Part shown: in pieces, positions 6,306 to 16,239 of the stretch
How positions within the stretch are numbered: position 1 is the first letter of the stretch
Layout: the number at the start of each line of letters is the position of its first letter
NCBI GenBank assembly: GCA_963836405.1
Contig: CAWIJL010000003.1
Location: 372,001 to 436,000, forward strand
Reading direction: 5' to 3'
DNA: 64,000 nucleotides
Origin: CAWIJJ01 sp963836405
GTDB taxonomy: Bacteria > Acidobacteriota > Terriglobia > Bryobacterales > Bryobacteraceae
Notes under the pieces: generated by a model
What the model was told of the DNA's origin: nothing
What the model saw: the letters and a program-made list of their open reading frames with translations, nothing else
Databases searched by the model: none
Program-made: the position numbers and the translations under genes

Positions 6306-8951
6306 CTACCGGACCGCCACGGTGACGGGCACCGAAGCCGGTCCATCGCCCACCGTGACGGCGACGCTTTGGGGACCGGCGGCAACACCCTCGGGAATGC
6401 GCGCGTTTATCTGAATGACTCCGTAGGCTTCAAGCGGCGCCGACCCGGCATAGATCGCCTCCGCGGGCCGCCCGCCGATACTGACGGCGATGCGAGCGGT
6501 GGGAGCCGGGTAAGGCGTGGAGATAACCAGCGCCCCTCCGTATAAGGAAGGCGTGAGCGCGCCTGCGCCGGACCCGAACATGGACACGATCGTCCCCGGA
6601 GCTGCGGGATTGCCGGCCGAATTGATTGAGCCGTCCTGGTTCAGGATGGCTCCCTGGCCCGTGCCGCTCGCGTCGGCCGCCGCGAGGCCGAAGGCGGTTG
6701 CCGTCACGGGTACGGTGACCGGGGCGGAAGCGGCGGTATCGACCTGCACCACCACATTCACGGATGTGCCCGGCTCGAGGCCGTCGGGCACAAACACGTT
6801 CACCTGGTTTGCGGTGACCGCGGCGATGGCGACTTGAAGGCCGCCGACGAACACTCGCGTATCGCCGAGCGTCAGCGGAAGAGCGTTATTGATGGCCGTG
6901 GCGGCTTCGAACCCGGTTCCCAGGTTGGAGCCGAAAATGGAAATCAGCTCGCCGGGCGCGATCGAACCTCCGGCGTACGACACCGCGTTCACGATGCCTC
7001 CGGGCGCAATCGCAGGCCGCGCAGGCGGTGAATTGCCGGAGACTCTGCGTACGCGATTGCCGTCCAGGACGAACAGATCGCCCGATGGGCCAAAGGAGAT
7101 GGCTCTGGCACTGAGGTGGGCAGATTGGAGCGGGCCTCCGTCGCCCGGGTCGCCGGGGGATGGCGATCCCAAAGGGTGCATGCCGGTTGCGTCTATCACC
7201 GAGAGGCCGCCATCGGCTTGCCAGACCGTTCCCTGAGCATCCACCGCGAGCGAGAGCGAGTTGTAGACATTCCGATAGATCCGGGTGAAACTGCCGTCAT
7301 CGTTCACGCGGAATACAGACGCGCCATTGTCGCCGAAATAGGTGCCGGTGAAGTAGACGGCGCCTGCCGGATCGGTTCCCAGGGCGGTGAGAGAAGTGGG
7401 GCCGAAACCGGGCGGCGGCACGCCGGGGCTGGTGGGCAAGCCGACGATGGTCTCCACCTGGCCGTCGGGCGAAAGCCGCGTCAATGAGAACATGCCGAGC
7501 ACGTAGAGCCGGTCGCGCGCGTCGAACGCAAGCTGCACGCGCGGTCCCAGCACGGGAGGCAGCGAAGGATGATTGAGGGATCCGTCGCTTTCGATCCGGT
7601 AAATATTGCCCGACGGGTCCGAAAACCAGATCCTTTCCCGATGATCGACCGCCAGGGCGACGACGGCCGGCAGATCGGGACCGGTAACGGGCACCGCCGG
7701 TAGCGTTACGCCGGCGCAGGTTCGGGTGCCGGCTGCAGTCGTGAGGACTCCGCGGCTGATGCGGCGAATCGTGCAGCCCTCGGTGACGTAGAGGGCGCCC
7801 GCCGAATCGAACGCGATGGCGCCAGGGGAAAGGAGCCAGGCGTCGGCGGCAGGGGTTCCGTCCGGCGCCGGCCTGGGGTTGGCGCCGGCAACAATGGTCA
7901 CGCCGTCTGCGGACACGGTGCCTGCATGGTTCGAGTCAGTAAACGCGATGCCGTCTCCCGATACTGAAAGCCCGTTGAGAACCAGAGGCCGGGTGACGGC
8001 GACGGTAGTGACGATGCCCGCCGGGTCAATGCGGCGGACCCGCTCCGGGTTGGGAAATCCGGGATCCGCGACGTACAGGCTGCCGTCCGCCGCGGCCGCG
8101 AGCGGCGCTGTTCCGCTCCCGCCGAAATACGCATCGAGGGCGGCAATGCCTTCCTCGGAGGGCGGGTTTTGCAGCGGCGGTCGCATGCCGGAACCGGCAT
8201 AGTGGGTGATGATTCCGTCCGGGGCGATGCGGCGGATAATTCCATTCCCCGTACCGACATAAAGGTTGCCCGAGGAATCGAGCGCCAACGCCCTGGGAAA
8301 GAGTAGATGCGCGTTCTTCGCCGGCCCGCCATCGCCGTCGGAACAATAGCAGGTGTCGTTCGGAATGCCGGCGACAACCCGCAGCACTCCGTCCGTTCCG
8401 GCGCGACGCACCAGGTTTGCGGTGGACTCGGAAAACAGGACCGCGCCGGAAGGTTCCACCGCAAGGCCGTCGATGGAGCCGAGAGAGCGTAGCAGCGCCG
8501 GCCCTTCGAGGTCCATGCCGTCGCGCAGGAACACGCCGGTTGCGGCGACGGTGGCGATGGAGCCGCTAACGTCCACTCGCCGGATGCGGTAGTTGTTGGT
8601 GTCGGCGAAGTAAAGGTTGCCTGCGGCGTCATAACGCGGGAAAGCGGGACCGTTCAACGATGCGGCAAGCGCGCTGCCGCCGTCCCCGGAGAACCCCGGC
8701 GCTCCGTTGCCGGCGATCGTCTCGAGGGTTCCATCGCGAAGAATGCGGCGGATGACGTTCGACCCCGTCTCGGCGAATACGACGTTGCCCGCCGGGTCGT
8801 GCGTCACTCCGTGAGTGAAAGCGAGAAGGACGTCGTTGGCAGGAACGCCGCCGCGCAGCTTGCCTCCCGCGAAGGCGTCGATACGATGCTGCGCGGCCAG
8901 AGGCAGACTCAGGCAAACCAGCAAACACCAGGTGCGGAGCGACACGGGCAT
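6306..8951 (-). CDS. Secreted NHL-repeat protein with C-terminal TIGR03437 domain
   Basis: An 881-residue exported protein: signal peptide at 1-20 (LVCLSLPLAAQ), then a long beta-propeller region (about 45-630) built of NHL-type repeats with phrases such as DAAGNLYFADTNNYRIRRV and DSSGNLYVGTGNGIIRRI. Residues 650-881 match the TIGR03437 type domain (VNAVSYAGGSIAPGELISIFG, and a second copy-like part with PGTIVSMFGSGAG and VIQINARIPEG), a domain I know from Solibacter and relatives. Function is unknown; such propellers usually bind ligands or sit at the cell surface. It converges with the DeoR gene, 2 bases apart. Confidence 0.82.
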   Translation of the reverse strand: MPVSLRTWCLLVCLSLPLAAQHRIDAFAGGKLRGGVPANDVLLAFTHGVTHDPAGNVVFAETGSNVIRRILRDGTLETIAGNGAPGFSGDGGSALAASLNGPAFPRYDAAGNLYFADTNNYRIRRVDVSGSIATVAATGVFLRDGMDLEGPALLRSLGSIDGLAVEPSGAVLFSESTANLVRRAGTDGVLRVVAGIPNDTCYCSDGDGGPAKNAHLLFPRALALDSSGNLYVGTGNGIIRRIAPDGIITHYAGSGMRPPLQNPPSEEGIAALDAYFGGSGTAPLAAAADGSLYVADPGFPNPERVRRIDPAGIVTTVAVTRPLVLNGLSVSGDGIAFTDSNHAGTVSADGVTIVAGANPRPAPDGTPAADAWLLSPGAIAFDSAGALYVTEGCTIRRISRGVLTTAAGTRTCAGVTLPAVPVTGPDLPAVVALAVDHRERIWFSDPSGNIYRIESDGSLNHPSLPPVLGPRVQLAFDARDRLYVLGMFSLTRLSPDGQVETIVGLPTSPGVPPPGFGPTSLTALGTDPAGAVYFTGTYFGDNGASVFRVNDDGSFTRIYRNVYNSLSLAVDAQGTVWQADGGLSVIDATGMHPLGSPSPGDPGDGGPLQSAHLSARAISFGPSGDLFVLDGNRVRRVSGNSPPARPAIAPGGIVNAVSYAGGSIAPGELISIFGSNLGTGFEAATAINNALPLTLGDTRVFVGGLQVAIAAVTANQVNVFVPDGLEPGTSVNVVVQVDTAASAPVTVPVTATAFGLAAADASGTGQGAILNQDGSINSAGNPAAPGTIVSMFGSGAGALTPSLYGGALVISTPYPAPTARIAVSIGGRPAEAIYAGSAPLEAYGVIQINARIPEGVAAGPQSVAVTVGDGPASVPVTVAVR

Positions 8952-8983
8952 GGCAGGTTACATGCTGCACCCGGCAGGCCACC

Positions 8984-11900
8984 TTACCACTCGAAGCGGA
9001 TCTTCAAAAACACCTGCCGCGAACCCAGCCGTTCCGGCCACGAATTGTCAATCAGCGAAGTGGAAGTGAACTGGCCCGGGTTGAGCGTCGAAAGGTTATT
9101 GTTGGGAGCGGTGAAATGCGGAGTATTAGTCACGTTCGTGATCTGGCCCGTGAACGTCGCAACAACCCGTTCGCCGAGCGGAACGCGCTTGACAATGCTC
9201 ACGTGCCCGACGTGGATCGGGAAGCCTTCGAGCGAGTTCATGCCGCAGGTGCCGAAGCGCCCGGCACTGGGGCCCGGGAATCGAGAACGCATTCGGGTTG
9301 AACCACTGATGTAAGTGTGCGCGCTCCCGAGTTCGGATCTCCGATGCAATCGGGAATCGTGGTGATGAAGCCGGGGCTGGCGTTGGCCGGGTCGGGTCCG
9401 GTGAAATAGGGCGTATAGTATTGGCCGGATGCCACGGTGCCGATCGCTTCCACCGTCCAGTTGCTCACCACCTTTTCTTTGAGTCCCTCGACTTGCGCGA
9501 GATAGCGCCTCCCCTTGCCGAACGGCAGGTCCCACATGCCGGTGGCAACGAAGTACATTCGCCGGTCCGCCGCATCGCGGGTCCATTTATTGGTCACATT
9601 GTACGGGTCGATGGTATTGGCGTAATTGCTGGTGTTGTTGGACAGGGTGAGGCTTGCGTCGAAGGTGAACGCACCCATGCGGCGCTGTGCTTCGAGCACC
9701 GCCGAATCGTATTTCCACTTGCCGTCGTCTCGCGTCACGAAAGCGCTGGCGAACTGCGGAAACGGTTTGCGCGAGTTGTCGAATGCCGCGGAATTCGCCT
9801 GCGGCTTGTTGATGTCGACCGAGTAGTTCATCCCCACACCCCGCATGCCGATGTACGAGGCGCGCACGGCGGAGTTTTGCGACTGCCGCTCGAGCGTGAG
9901 GTTGAACTGGCGGATGACGCCTTCATCCGTCTTTTGGGGCAGCGCGGTGACGCTCTGTCCGGGCAGCAGGCTGGCGGTGGGCGTAGTGGGGAATGGCCTC
10001 GGAAAAGTAAGTGCGACTACGCCCGACGTCACCGAATTCGTGTAAGTCTCGGTAAGGTGGTAGGGATCGTTCGGGCTCAGCAGACCGTTGACGCCATAGC
10101 CCGGGTGCTGCGTGAACTCGCCGTACGCACCACGCAAGGCAAGGCGGTCGGAAATGCGATAGGCGGCGCCGGCGCGCGGTCGGAAATTCGTCCTCTTCGC
10201 CACCGGCACCACGTCTCCGGTCGCCACCGCAATGTTCTTGGGGTAAAGCGAGCTCACGGCGGTGATGGTGCCCGGCGCCACGATCACGCGTCCCGTGGAA
10301 GGATCCCAACTGCTCATGAAACCGTCGTTATATTCCGGCGGCAGGTAATAATCCCATCGCACTCCGAAATCCAGCGTCAACCGCGGTGAGACGCGGAAGG
10401 AATCCCCCAGGAAGAGGCCGGCCTGCTTCTGGTGCAGGCGGCGGTTAAGTTGCGAGAGCTGCCGCGTGGAAGTGGTGGGAATGCCCAGCGCGAAGTCGGC
10501 AAAGCCCAGTCCTGTGAAGGCGCCGGTAAACGTGAAGGCGCCGTAGTTGATCTGCGGGAGTTCGCCCTGGAGCCAGTTATAGTTGTCGTACTGCGCTCCC
10601 AACTTCACCACATGCCTGCCGTGGGACCAGACGAGCACGTCTTCCAGATGCCAGAAACGGTCGTCGCGAACCACCTGCTTGTCGTTTCCGCCGCCGTAGG
10701 GAACGGAAAGGCCAGTGAGACCAGTGATCGAAATAGCTGGAAAGCCGGTCACGTTGTACGCCGCGGCATTCACGCCCAGCAGGCCGGTGGTGTTGATCGC
10801 GTTGTCGCCGGTGAGGGGATCGACGTTATTCTCGTCCTCGCCCTGGCGAGTGCGGATCGAACTGCGGCCCAGGCGGAATTCGTTCACCAGGTTGGAGGAA
10901 AAGGCGTGGGTATCCGCCAAAATCATGCTGCGCGGCCGCAGCGTCTGCGTGCCCGCGAGTGCCGCGCCGACGCTGCCCGGCGTGATGCTGGTCTCCTGCG
11001 TCTGCATGAAACGGAAGAACAGGTGGTTACCCTCCCGCACTCTCTGGTCGAGACGCGCCATCGGCCAGTTGGCGCGGTATACTCCCGTTCCGAACGGATG
11101 GTTCCAGTTGTAATTCCGGCTGAAGGTGTTGGCGCCGCCCGCGTTCGGGGACGGATAGTAGTTATCCATGAACTTCTTGGCGACCGCATTAAAGCGGCTG
11201 ATCGGAATTACGTTGTTGGGAAAAGGCACGCCGGTGCGTGGGTCGCGGATGACCACCACCTTGCCGCCAGGCGCGGTCGCCGGATTGAGGAATTGGGAGA
11301 AATCGAGCGCCCGCATCTGCTCGGTCGGCACATCGGCGAATAACTCGGTGTGATATGGATTCTTTTGTGTGAGCCATGCGCCGTAGAACCAGGTCCAGCC
11401 CGGAATCAAGGTGCCGCCCAATTGACCTTCGAGCTGGTGACTTTTGTAGGACTGCTTGGCGGCGTCGAAGAAGGATCGCGCGTCGAGCGCTGCCGATCCG
11501 CGCTGGTAGGAGAGCAGGCCGTGGAGGGTGTCCGTGCCATAGCGCGAAATCATGTCGAAATTCACCGGACGATAGGAGTCCAGCTTGGGGTTGGCAATGA
11601 CCACCGGAATAGTCTCGAAGAACTCGGGAACACCGGTCTGAGACTGGGCATCCTGCGGAATTCCGTCGAGCGCCCAGGTCTGTTCGTTGCGCTGGGAAAC
11701 TCCGGAAATGACCAGCCCGCTGCCGTTTCCCTCCACCGCGGGCGTAGTGACGAGCAAGGGAAACGGCGACGGTCTGAGCGTGAGCACAGGCGCGTCCCGC
11801 TTCGGGCCTTGCGGTTCGACGACGTTGGCCACCCGGCCGCTCTGGGGCGGGATCGGGCCTGGCCTTACCGGCTCTGGCGCCGTATCGGAGAGCGAGCCCG

Positions 11901-12219
11901 GTGTCAACTTGGGATCGAGAATCCGGGTCTCGCCCGGCTCGAGTTCCAACCCTTCCGCAGCCCAACTCTCGAACCGCTCGCGGTCGATGGTGATGCGATA
12001 GGTGCCGGGCCGGAGACCGGCGGCGGAATAGTGTCCATTGTCGTCGGCATTAATCGTGCGGGCAATTCTACCCGTGGACGAATCGACGATCACCAGCGTG
12101 GCGGGGACGGGCGCCCCGGCCGTGTCGCTAACGGTTCCGCGCAGGTCGGCCTGGGGCGCCTGCGCGAGGAGCGCAGCCGCAGAAAGTAGCGCGGCAAGAA
12201 AAAGCTGTTTGGATTGCAT
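8984..12219 (-). CDS. Oar-like TonB-dependent receptor, reading frame broken near the 3' end
   Basis: A large outer-membrane protein: signal peptide (FLAALLSAAALLAQAP), carboxypeptidase-regulatory-like domain (about 25-105), plug, then a long beta-barrel. The open frame stops at 9238 after 993 residues, but the conserved barrel end continues in other frames. Removing one base at 9309 restores QWFNPNAFSIPGP, and removing one base from the GGGG run at 9269-9272 restores GPSAGRFGTCGMNS and a proper barrel end (RQVFLKIRFEW). The corrected length is exactly 1078 codons. The last residues are aromatic, as needed for barrel assembly. The two insertions may be sequencing errors or real decay. Likely role: uptake of large carbohydrate or peptide substrates. 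Confidence 0.82.
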
Positions 12220-12483
12220 GGATGAAAACGGTATTTTATCTCGATGTCGGGAGTCGGCCCAACCCGGAATCGGTTTGGATGCACGGCACGGGCCTTTCGT
12301 TTCGGCGTGGGTAGATGCCTGGCGTTCGCGGAACCCGGGGCAGTTATGTTAACTTGGTCAATCCGGACGAAACCCCGGCTACGCCAGACACATCCCACAA
12401 GTTTCGCACGCGGCGGGGACAGTTGCGCGATTGTGTCGTTTGCTGGGGAATCGAGGCGCTTTCTGCGGTTGAGGTACATGTCG

Positions 12484-13335
12484 ATGAAACGATGGAACGG
12501 CGGTGCGGCGGCCATGGCCAGGCTCTTACTCCTGCTGGCGGCGGGCGCGATAATCCTGCCCGCGCAAACGTCTACAGGGCAGACTGCGGTGCCGGCGCAG
12601 GATCCCGCGCCGACTGCTGCCGCTCCCGCGCCTGTTCCGCAGACGCCTGCGGCGGAAGGCAAATTCGAGCGAGTGGATTTCGGAATTCGGCTCCGGGTAT
12701 TCCCGTCGAAAGACCTCAGCGCCATGAGCAACAACAGCCTCAAAACCACCACCACGACGCCGCTTTACGACTGGAATTTCGTGACCACCTCGCACTCCCC
12801 GGCAATCGGCGGAGGTGTGGCGGTGGAGATTCACCTGAGCCGAAAAACCACTTTTCGGGCGGAGGCGCTATACAACCGCCTGCGCTATGACAAGGTGACC
12901 GATATCTACTGGGGCGGCGACGATTCCACTACTAACAACGACGAGCGATCGCATATGAACCGGGTCGAGCGCACGGAGGCCCGCCTGCTGGATGTGCCCC
13001 TGATGATGCAGTTCCGTTCGTTCGGCAATGAAGGGCTCCGCTCCCACATGTACGTGGCCGTCGGCGGCGTGGTGCGCAATGTTTCAACCATCCGCACCAC
13101 CGACGAAACCACCTTTCCCGATTCCAGCAAGACCTCCGCTCCGGGCCGGGTGCTGCCCTCGAAGAGGAACCTCTTGGGCGCCTCGATAGGACTGGGTTTT
13201 CACTTCACCGACGATTTCGGCATCAAGAGCACACCCGAAATCCGCTACACGCGGTGGGGCGGAAGCACATTCGGTTCGGACTCCACGCAGTCGCCGCGCA
13301 ACCAGCTCGAATTCGGCATCGGCTTTACTTTCTAA
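12484..13335 (+). CDS. Predicted outer-membrane beta-barrel protein
   Basis: A 283-residue exported protein: a hydrophobic signal segment (ARLLLLLAAGAIILPAQ), a Pro/Ala-rich linker (about 30-58), then amphipathic beta strands alternating with short turns to a terminal Phe (LEFGIGFTF), the pattern of a small outer-membrane barrel (OmpW/PorT-like outer membrane beta-barrel families). Starts are possible at 12478, 12484 and 12514. I chose 12484 because GAGG at 12471-12474 lies 9 bases upstream. Divergent from the Oar-like receptor; the roughly 265 bp between them hold both promoters. No specific function is visible. Confidence 0.68.
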   Translation: MKRWNGGAAAMARLLLLLAAGAIILPAQTSTGQTAVPAQDPAPTAAAPAPVPQTPAAEGKFERVDFGIRLRVFPSKDLSAMSNNSLKTTTTTPLYDWNFVTTSHSPAIGGGVAVEIHLSRKTTFRAEALYNRLRYDKVTDIYWGGDDSTTNNDERSHMNRVERTEARLLDVPLMMQFRSFGNEGLRSHMYVAVGGVVRNVSTIRTTDETTFPDSSKTSAPGRVLPSKRNLLGASIGLGFHFTDDFGIKSTPEIRYTRWGGSTFGSDSTQSPRNQLEFGIGFTF

Positions 13336-13398
13336 GGCCCACGCGGCCAAGCCGAGCGCATCGGAGTTTCAGCTCTGAAATTCGCTATAATCCGGTGC

Positions 13399-14973
13399 AT
13401 GTTAGAGCATCGGCTTTCCAGAAGACATTTCTTCTTCGGCAGCCTGCTGGCAGGGGCGGTTCCGGCAGTTGGTTTCGGCAGCACCGCGTCTTTGAGCCAG
13501 GCGGGATACAAATCGCCGAATGAGAAGCTGAACATCGCATCGATCGGAGCCGGCGGCCAGGCGGGCGTCGGCATCAATGCGCTGTCGCGCATCGGACAGA
13601 ATATCGTTGCGCTTTGCGATCCGGACGAGGCGCGCGCCGCGCAGATGTTCCGCGTTCACGAAAAGGCGGCCAGGTACAAAGATTTCCGGCAGATGCTCGA
13701 CAAAGAGCGGAACAACATCGATGCGGTGCTGGTGGCTACGCCGGACTTCATGCACGGGACCCAGGCCATGTGGGCCATGGAGCGCGGCAAGCACGTTTAC
13801 GTGCAGAAACCCATGACGCGGACGGTGTGGGAAGCCCGGCAGTTAAAAGAAGCGGCCGTGAAGTATAAGGTGGCCAGCCAGATGGGCAACCAGGGCTACT
13901 GCCAGGAAGGGCCCCGCGTGTGCGCGGAAATGATCTGGTCGGGCGCCATCGGCAACGTCACCGAAGTACATGCCTGGACCAACCGCCCGGTATGGGGGCA
14001 GGGCTTCTCCGAACTACCGAAAGAAGAGCCCGTGCCCGAGACGCTCGACTGGGACCTTTGGCAAGGCATCTCCACTACGCGGCCGTTCAGCACCGCCTAC
14101 GTGCCGTTCCAATGGCGCGGCTGGTATGACTTCGGTTGCGGCGCGCTGGGCGACATGGCGTGCCACGTGTTAGGCGCGCCCCACATGGCGCTGATGCTCG
14201 GCGCCCCGACCAGCGTGGAGTGCGTCAGCCAGGAGGGCCGGAACCCATACACCTTCCCTAGGAAATCCACGATCCGGCTGGACTTCCCGGCGCGCAAAGG
14301 AATGGCGGCGCTCAAACTGTTCTGGCACGACGGAGTGCGCGGTCTTCCGGACGAAGTGCGGCCGTCCGACATTCCCAAGGATGAAAAGCTGGGCGATCCG
14401 CCGCGCGGCAATTTCGCTTTCGGCGCGGGCAGAGGCGCTGCGGCAGGCGCGGGGCGCGGTCCCGCGGGCGCTCGGGGTGCGGCTGGTGCAGCGCGTGGCG
14501 GGGGAGCTCCGGGAGGCGCGGGACGCGGACCGGCCGCTCCGGGAGTCGCCATCGCCACCGGGCGCGACCCGTATACCGTGGCCCTCGGAGAGCGGACAGC
14601 TCCATTCAACAGCCCCGCCGACAGCGGCGTGTTGTATATCGGCGACAAGGGCTACATGACCACCGGCGAATACGGCGGCGGCCCGCGGCTGGTTCCGGCG
14701 GCAAAGATGGAGGGCTACCAGGCGCCTCCGCCGCTGCTTGTGCGGCACCCGGAAACGTACAGCGACTGGGTGCGCGCCTGCAAGGGCGGGGAAGCCGCGG
14801 CGTCGAATTTCGACGTAGCTGCGCCGTTCACCGAGTGGATCGCGATGGCGTGCCTGTCGCTGCGCGTGGAAGGCAGGCTGGACTGGGATGCCTCCAGGAT
14901 GCAGTTCACCAACAACAAGCAGGCCAACGAGTACCTGAAGCCGACCTTCCGCAAAGGCTGGTCGTTCACGTAG
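13399..14973 (+). CDS. Gfo/Idh/MocA-family oxidoreductase with Tat signal
   Basis: A 524-residue NAD(P)-dependent dehydrogenase-like protein. The N-terminus LSRRHFFFGSLLAGAVPAV is a twin-arginine signal. A Rossmann fold follows (IASIGAGGQAGVG, about 50-65; VALCDPDEARA), then the GFO/IDH catalytic motif with Lys in VYVQKPMTRT (about residue 138). Members act on sugars or sugar derivatives, often with a bound cofactor when exported. An unusual Gly/Ala/Arg/Pro-rich stretch interrupts the C-terminal domain (nt about 14415-14550). Neighbours (DUF362 protein, esterase, GMC dehydrogenase, GH140-like) suggest extracytoplasmic carbohydrate breakdown. The substrate is unknown. Confidence 0.85.
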   Translation: MLEHRLSRRHFFFGSLLAGAVPAVGFGSTASLSQAGYKSPNEKLNIASIGAGGQAGVGINALSRIGQNIVALCDPDEARAAQMFRVHEKAARYKDFRQMLDKERNNIDAVLVATPDFMHGTQAMWAMERGKHVYVQKPMTRTVWEARQLKEAAVKYKVASQMGNQGYCQEGPRVCAEMIWSGAIGNVTEVHAWTNRPVWGQGFSELPKEEPVPETLDWDLWQGISTTRPFSTAYVPFQWRGWYDFGCGALGDMACHVLGAPHMALMLGAPTSVECVSQEGRNPYTFPRKSTIRLDFPARKGMAALKLFWHDGVRGLPDEVRPSDIPKDEKLGDPPRGNFAFGAGRGAAAGAGRGPAGARGAAGAARGGGAPGGAGRGPAAPGVAIATGRDPYTVALGERTAPFNSPADSGVLYIGDKGYMTTGEYGGGPRLVPAAKMEGYQAPPPLLVRHPETYSDWVRACKGGEAAASNFDVAAPFTEWIAMACLSLRVEGRLDWDASRMQFTNNKQANEYLKPTFRKGWSFT

Positions 14974-15002
14974 GACGAAGCTCGGGTCTGGTCGCCTTGC
15001 CG

Positions 15003-16211
15003 TCAGCCGCGAATCCCCATGGGCGGCGGCGGCGAGGCGCGGCGCTGTTTGCGACGCGCGGCGAAATCGAATTTGGCCTCAGCGATAGAGACGCCGATCT
15101 GCTCGATCCGATCGAGCCGGCGCGTCCCGACGCCCACGTCCTCGGCAAGTTTGAGCGTGCTGTCGCAGGCCTCGAACGGCGGCGTTCCGCGATCGGCGAG
15201 CGGATCGAATCCCATCACCGCCATGGCCACGGCGTCGGTGTTCACGGGGTTGGTGCCGGCGACAAGCACACCGGGCTCCACGGCCGCCAGCGCCTCGCGA
15301 ATCCACGGACCCTCGCCGCCGGTCATGGTTTTGATGCCGTCGATGATGGCCAGGTGAATGGGGCGGGCCGAGATCAGGTCCACAACGGTGCGCGGCACGC
15401 GCCAGGTGTCCTGCCGGGGCGCGTTCGGGTCCTTCTCGGGTGGGGCGCTCTTCGAAGGCTGGCGGCGGCCGTCGTGGATCGGATTGCGGCCACCCTTGGG
15501 AACCAGCGACGGCTCGTCCACTCCCGCGCCGCTACCGTAGATGGTGCAGGGCGTGAGACCGAAGCAGTTCTTCATCGAGAGCGTGATGCCCGCGGTCGCA
15601 TGTTCCTTCAGTTTGGCGATGCTGACGAAGACGTCGCAGTCCTGATAGGAATGGTTCAGGTCGAACGCCGGAAACATGTAGCCGCCGTATGGCACCACCA
15701 TGCGCGAGTACTTCTTGGCGTTGCCGAGATAGTTCGTGTTTTCGAATTCGACATTGGGTGCGGCGCGCAGAATGTCGTTGGGGTCCCAGTTGGCGCGGAG
15801 AATGTACTCCTCCACCGGGTCCGCCGTAGCCCACGGGCTTTCCAGTACGCGGATGCGGCGCGCGCCCGCCTTGCTCATCAGGTGCGCGGTGGCGGCGATC
15901 ACGGCAGGGTGGGTGTAATGCGTGTTCTCGAGCGGTTCGTAACCCACCCGATAGGTGGGCGCGCCGGTCAGGTTGATCTTCATGGCTACCGTTTTATTCC
16001 GCACGAGGCTGCCCAGGCCCCCCAGTTGATCGAACATCTTCTCGAGCGTCGGCACCAGTTCCGAGCTGTCGTAGGTCTTACAGCGCGACACCGCCACCGG
16101 TGCGGCGGGAGCATCGGCGGCGCGGGCAAATTTGGGTCCGGCAAGATAAGCTCCGGCGGTAATCGCGGCGGAGCTTCGCAACCACTGTCTGCGGCTATAC
16201 TGGCACGGCAT
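15003..16211 (-). CDS. DUF362-family protein with Tat signal
   Basis: A 402-residue protein with a twin-arginine leader (YSRRQWLRSSAAITAGAYLA) and a DUF362 domain: VAMKINLTGAP, HPAVIAATAHLMSKAGARRI, DVFVSIAKLKEH and GITLSMKNCFGL are typical. DUF362 proteins are uncharacterised and often sit next to iron-sulfur or sugar-related genes. No ferredoxin-type Cys cluster is present. The C-terminal part (IHLAIIDGIKTMTGGEGPW, VLVAGTNPVNTDAVAMAVMG) completes the domain. The tail is basic and Pro-rich. Convergent with the Gfo/Idh/MocA gene. Confidence 0.82.
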   Translation of the reverse strand: MPCQYSRRQWLRSSAAITAGAYLAGPKFARAADAPAAPVAVSRCKTYDSSELVPTLEKMFDQLGGLGSLVRNKTVAMKINLTGAPTYRVGYEPLENTHYTHPAVIAATAHLMSKAGARRIRVLESPWATADPVEEYILRANWDPNDILRAAPNVEFENTNYLGNAKKYSRMVVPYGGYMFPAFDLNHSYQDCDVFVSIAKLKEHATAGITLSMKNCFGLTPCTIYGSGAGVDEPSLVPKGGRNPIHDGRRQPSKSAPPEKDPNAPRQDTWRVPRTVVDLISARPIHLAIIDGIKTMTGGEGPWIREALAAVEPGVLVAGTNPVNTDAVAMAVMGFDPLADRGTPPFEACDSTLKLAEDVGVGTRRLDRIEQIGVSIAEAKFDFAARRKQRRASPPPPMGIRG

Positions 16212-16239
16212 CGTCTCTACCTCGTTGGCTGGCGCCCGG

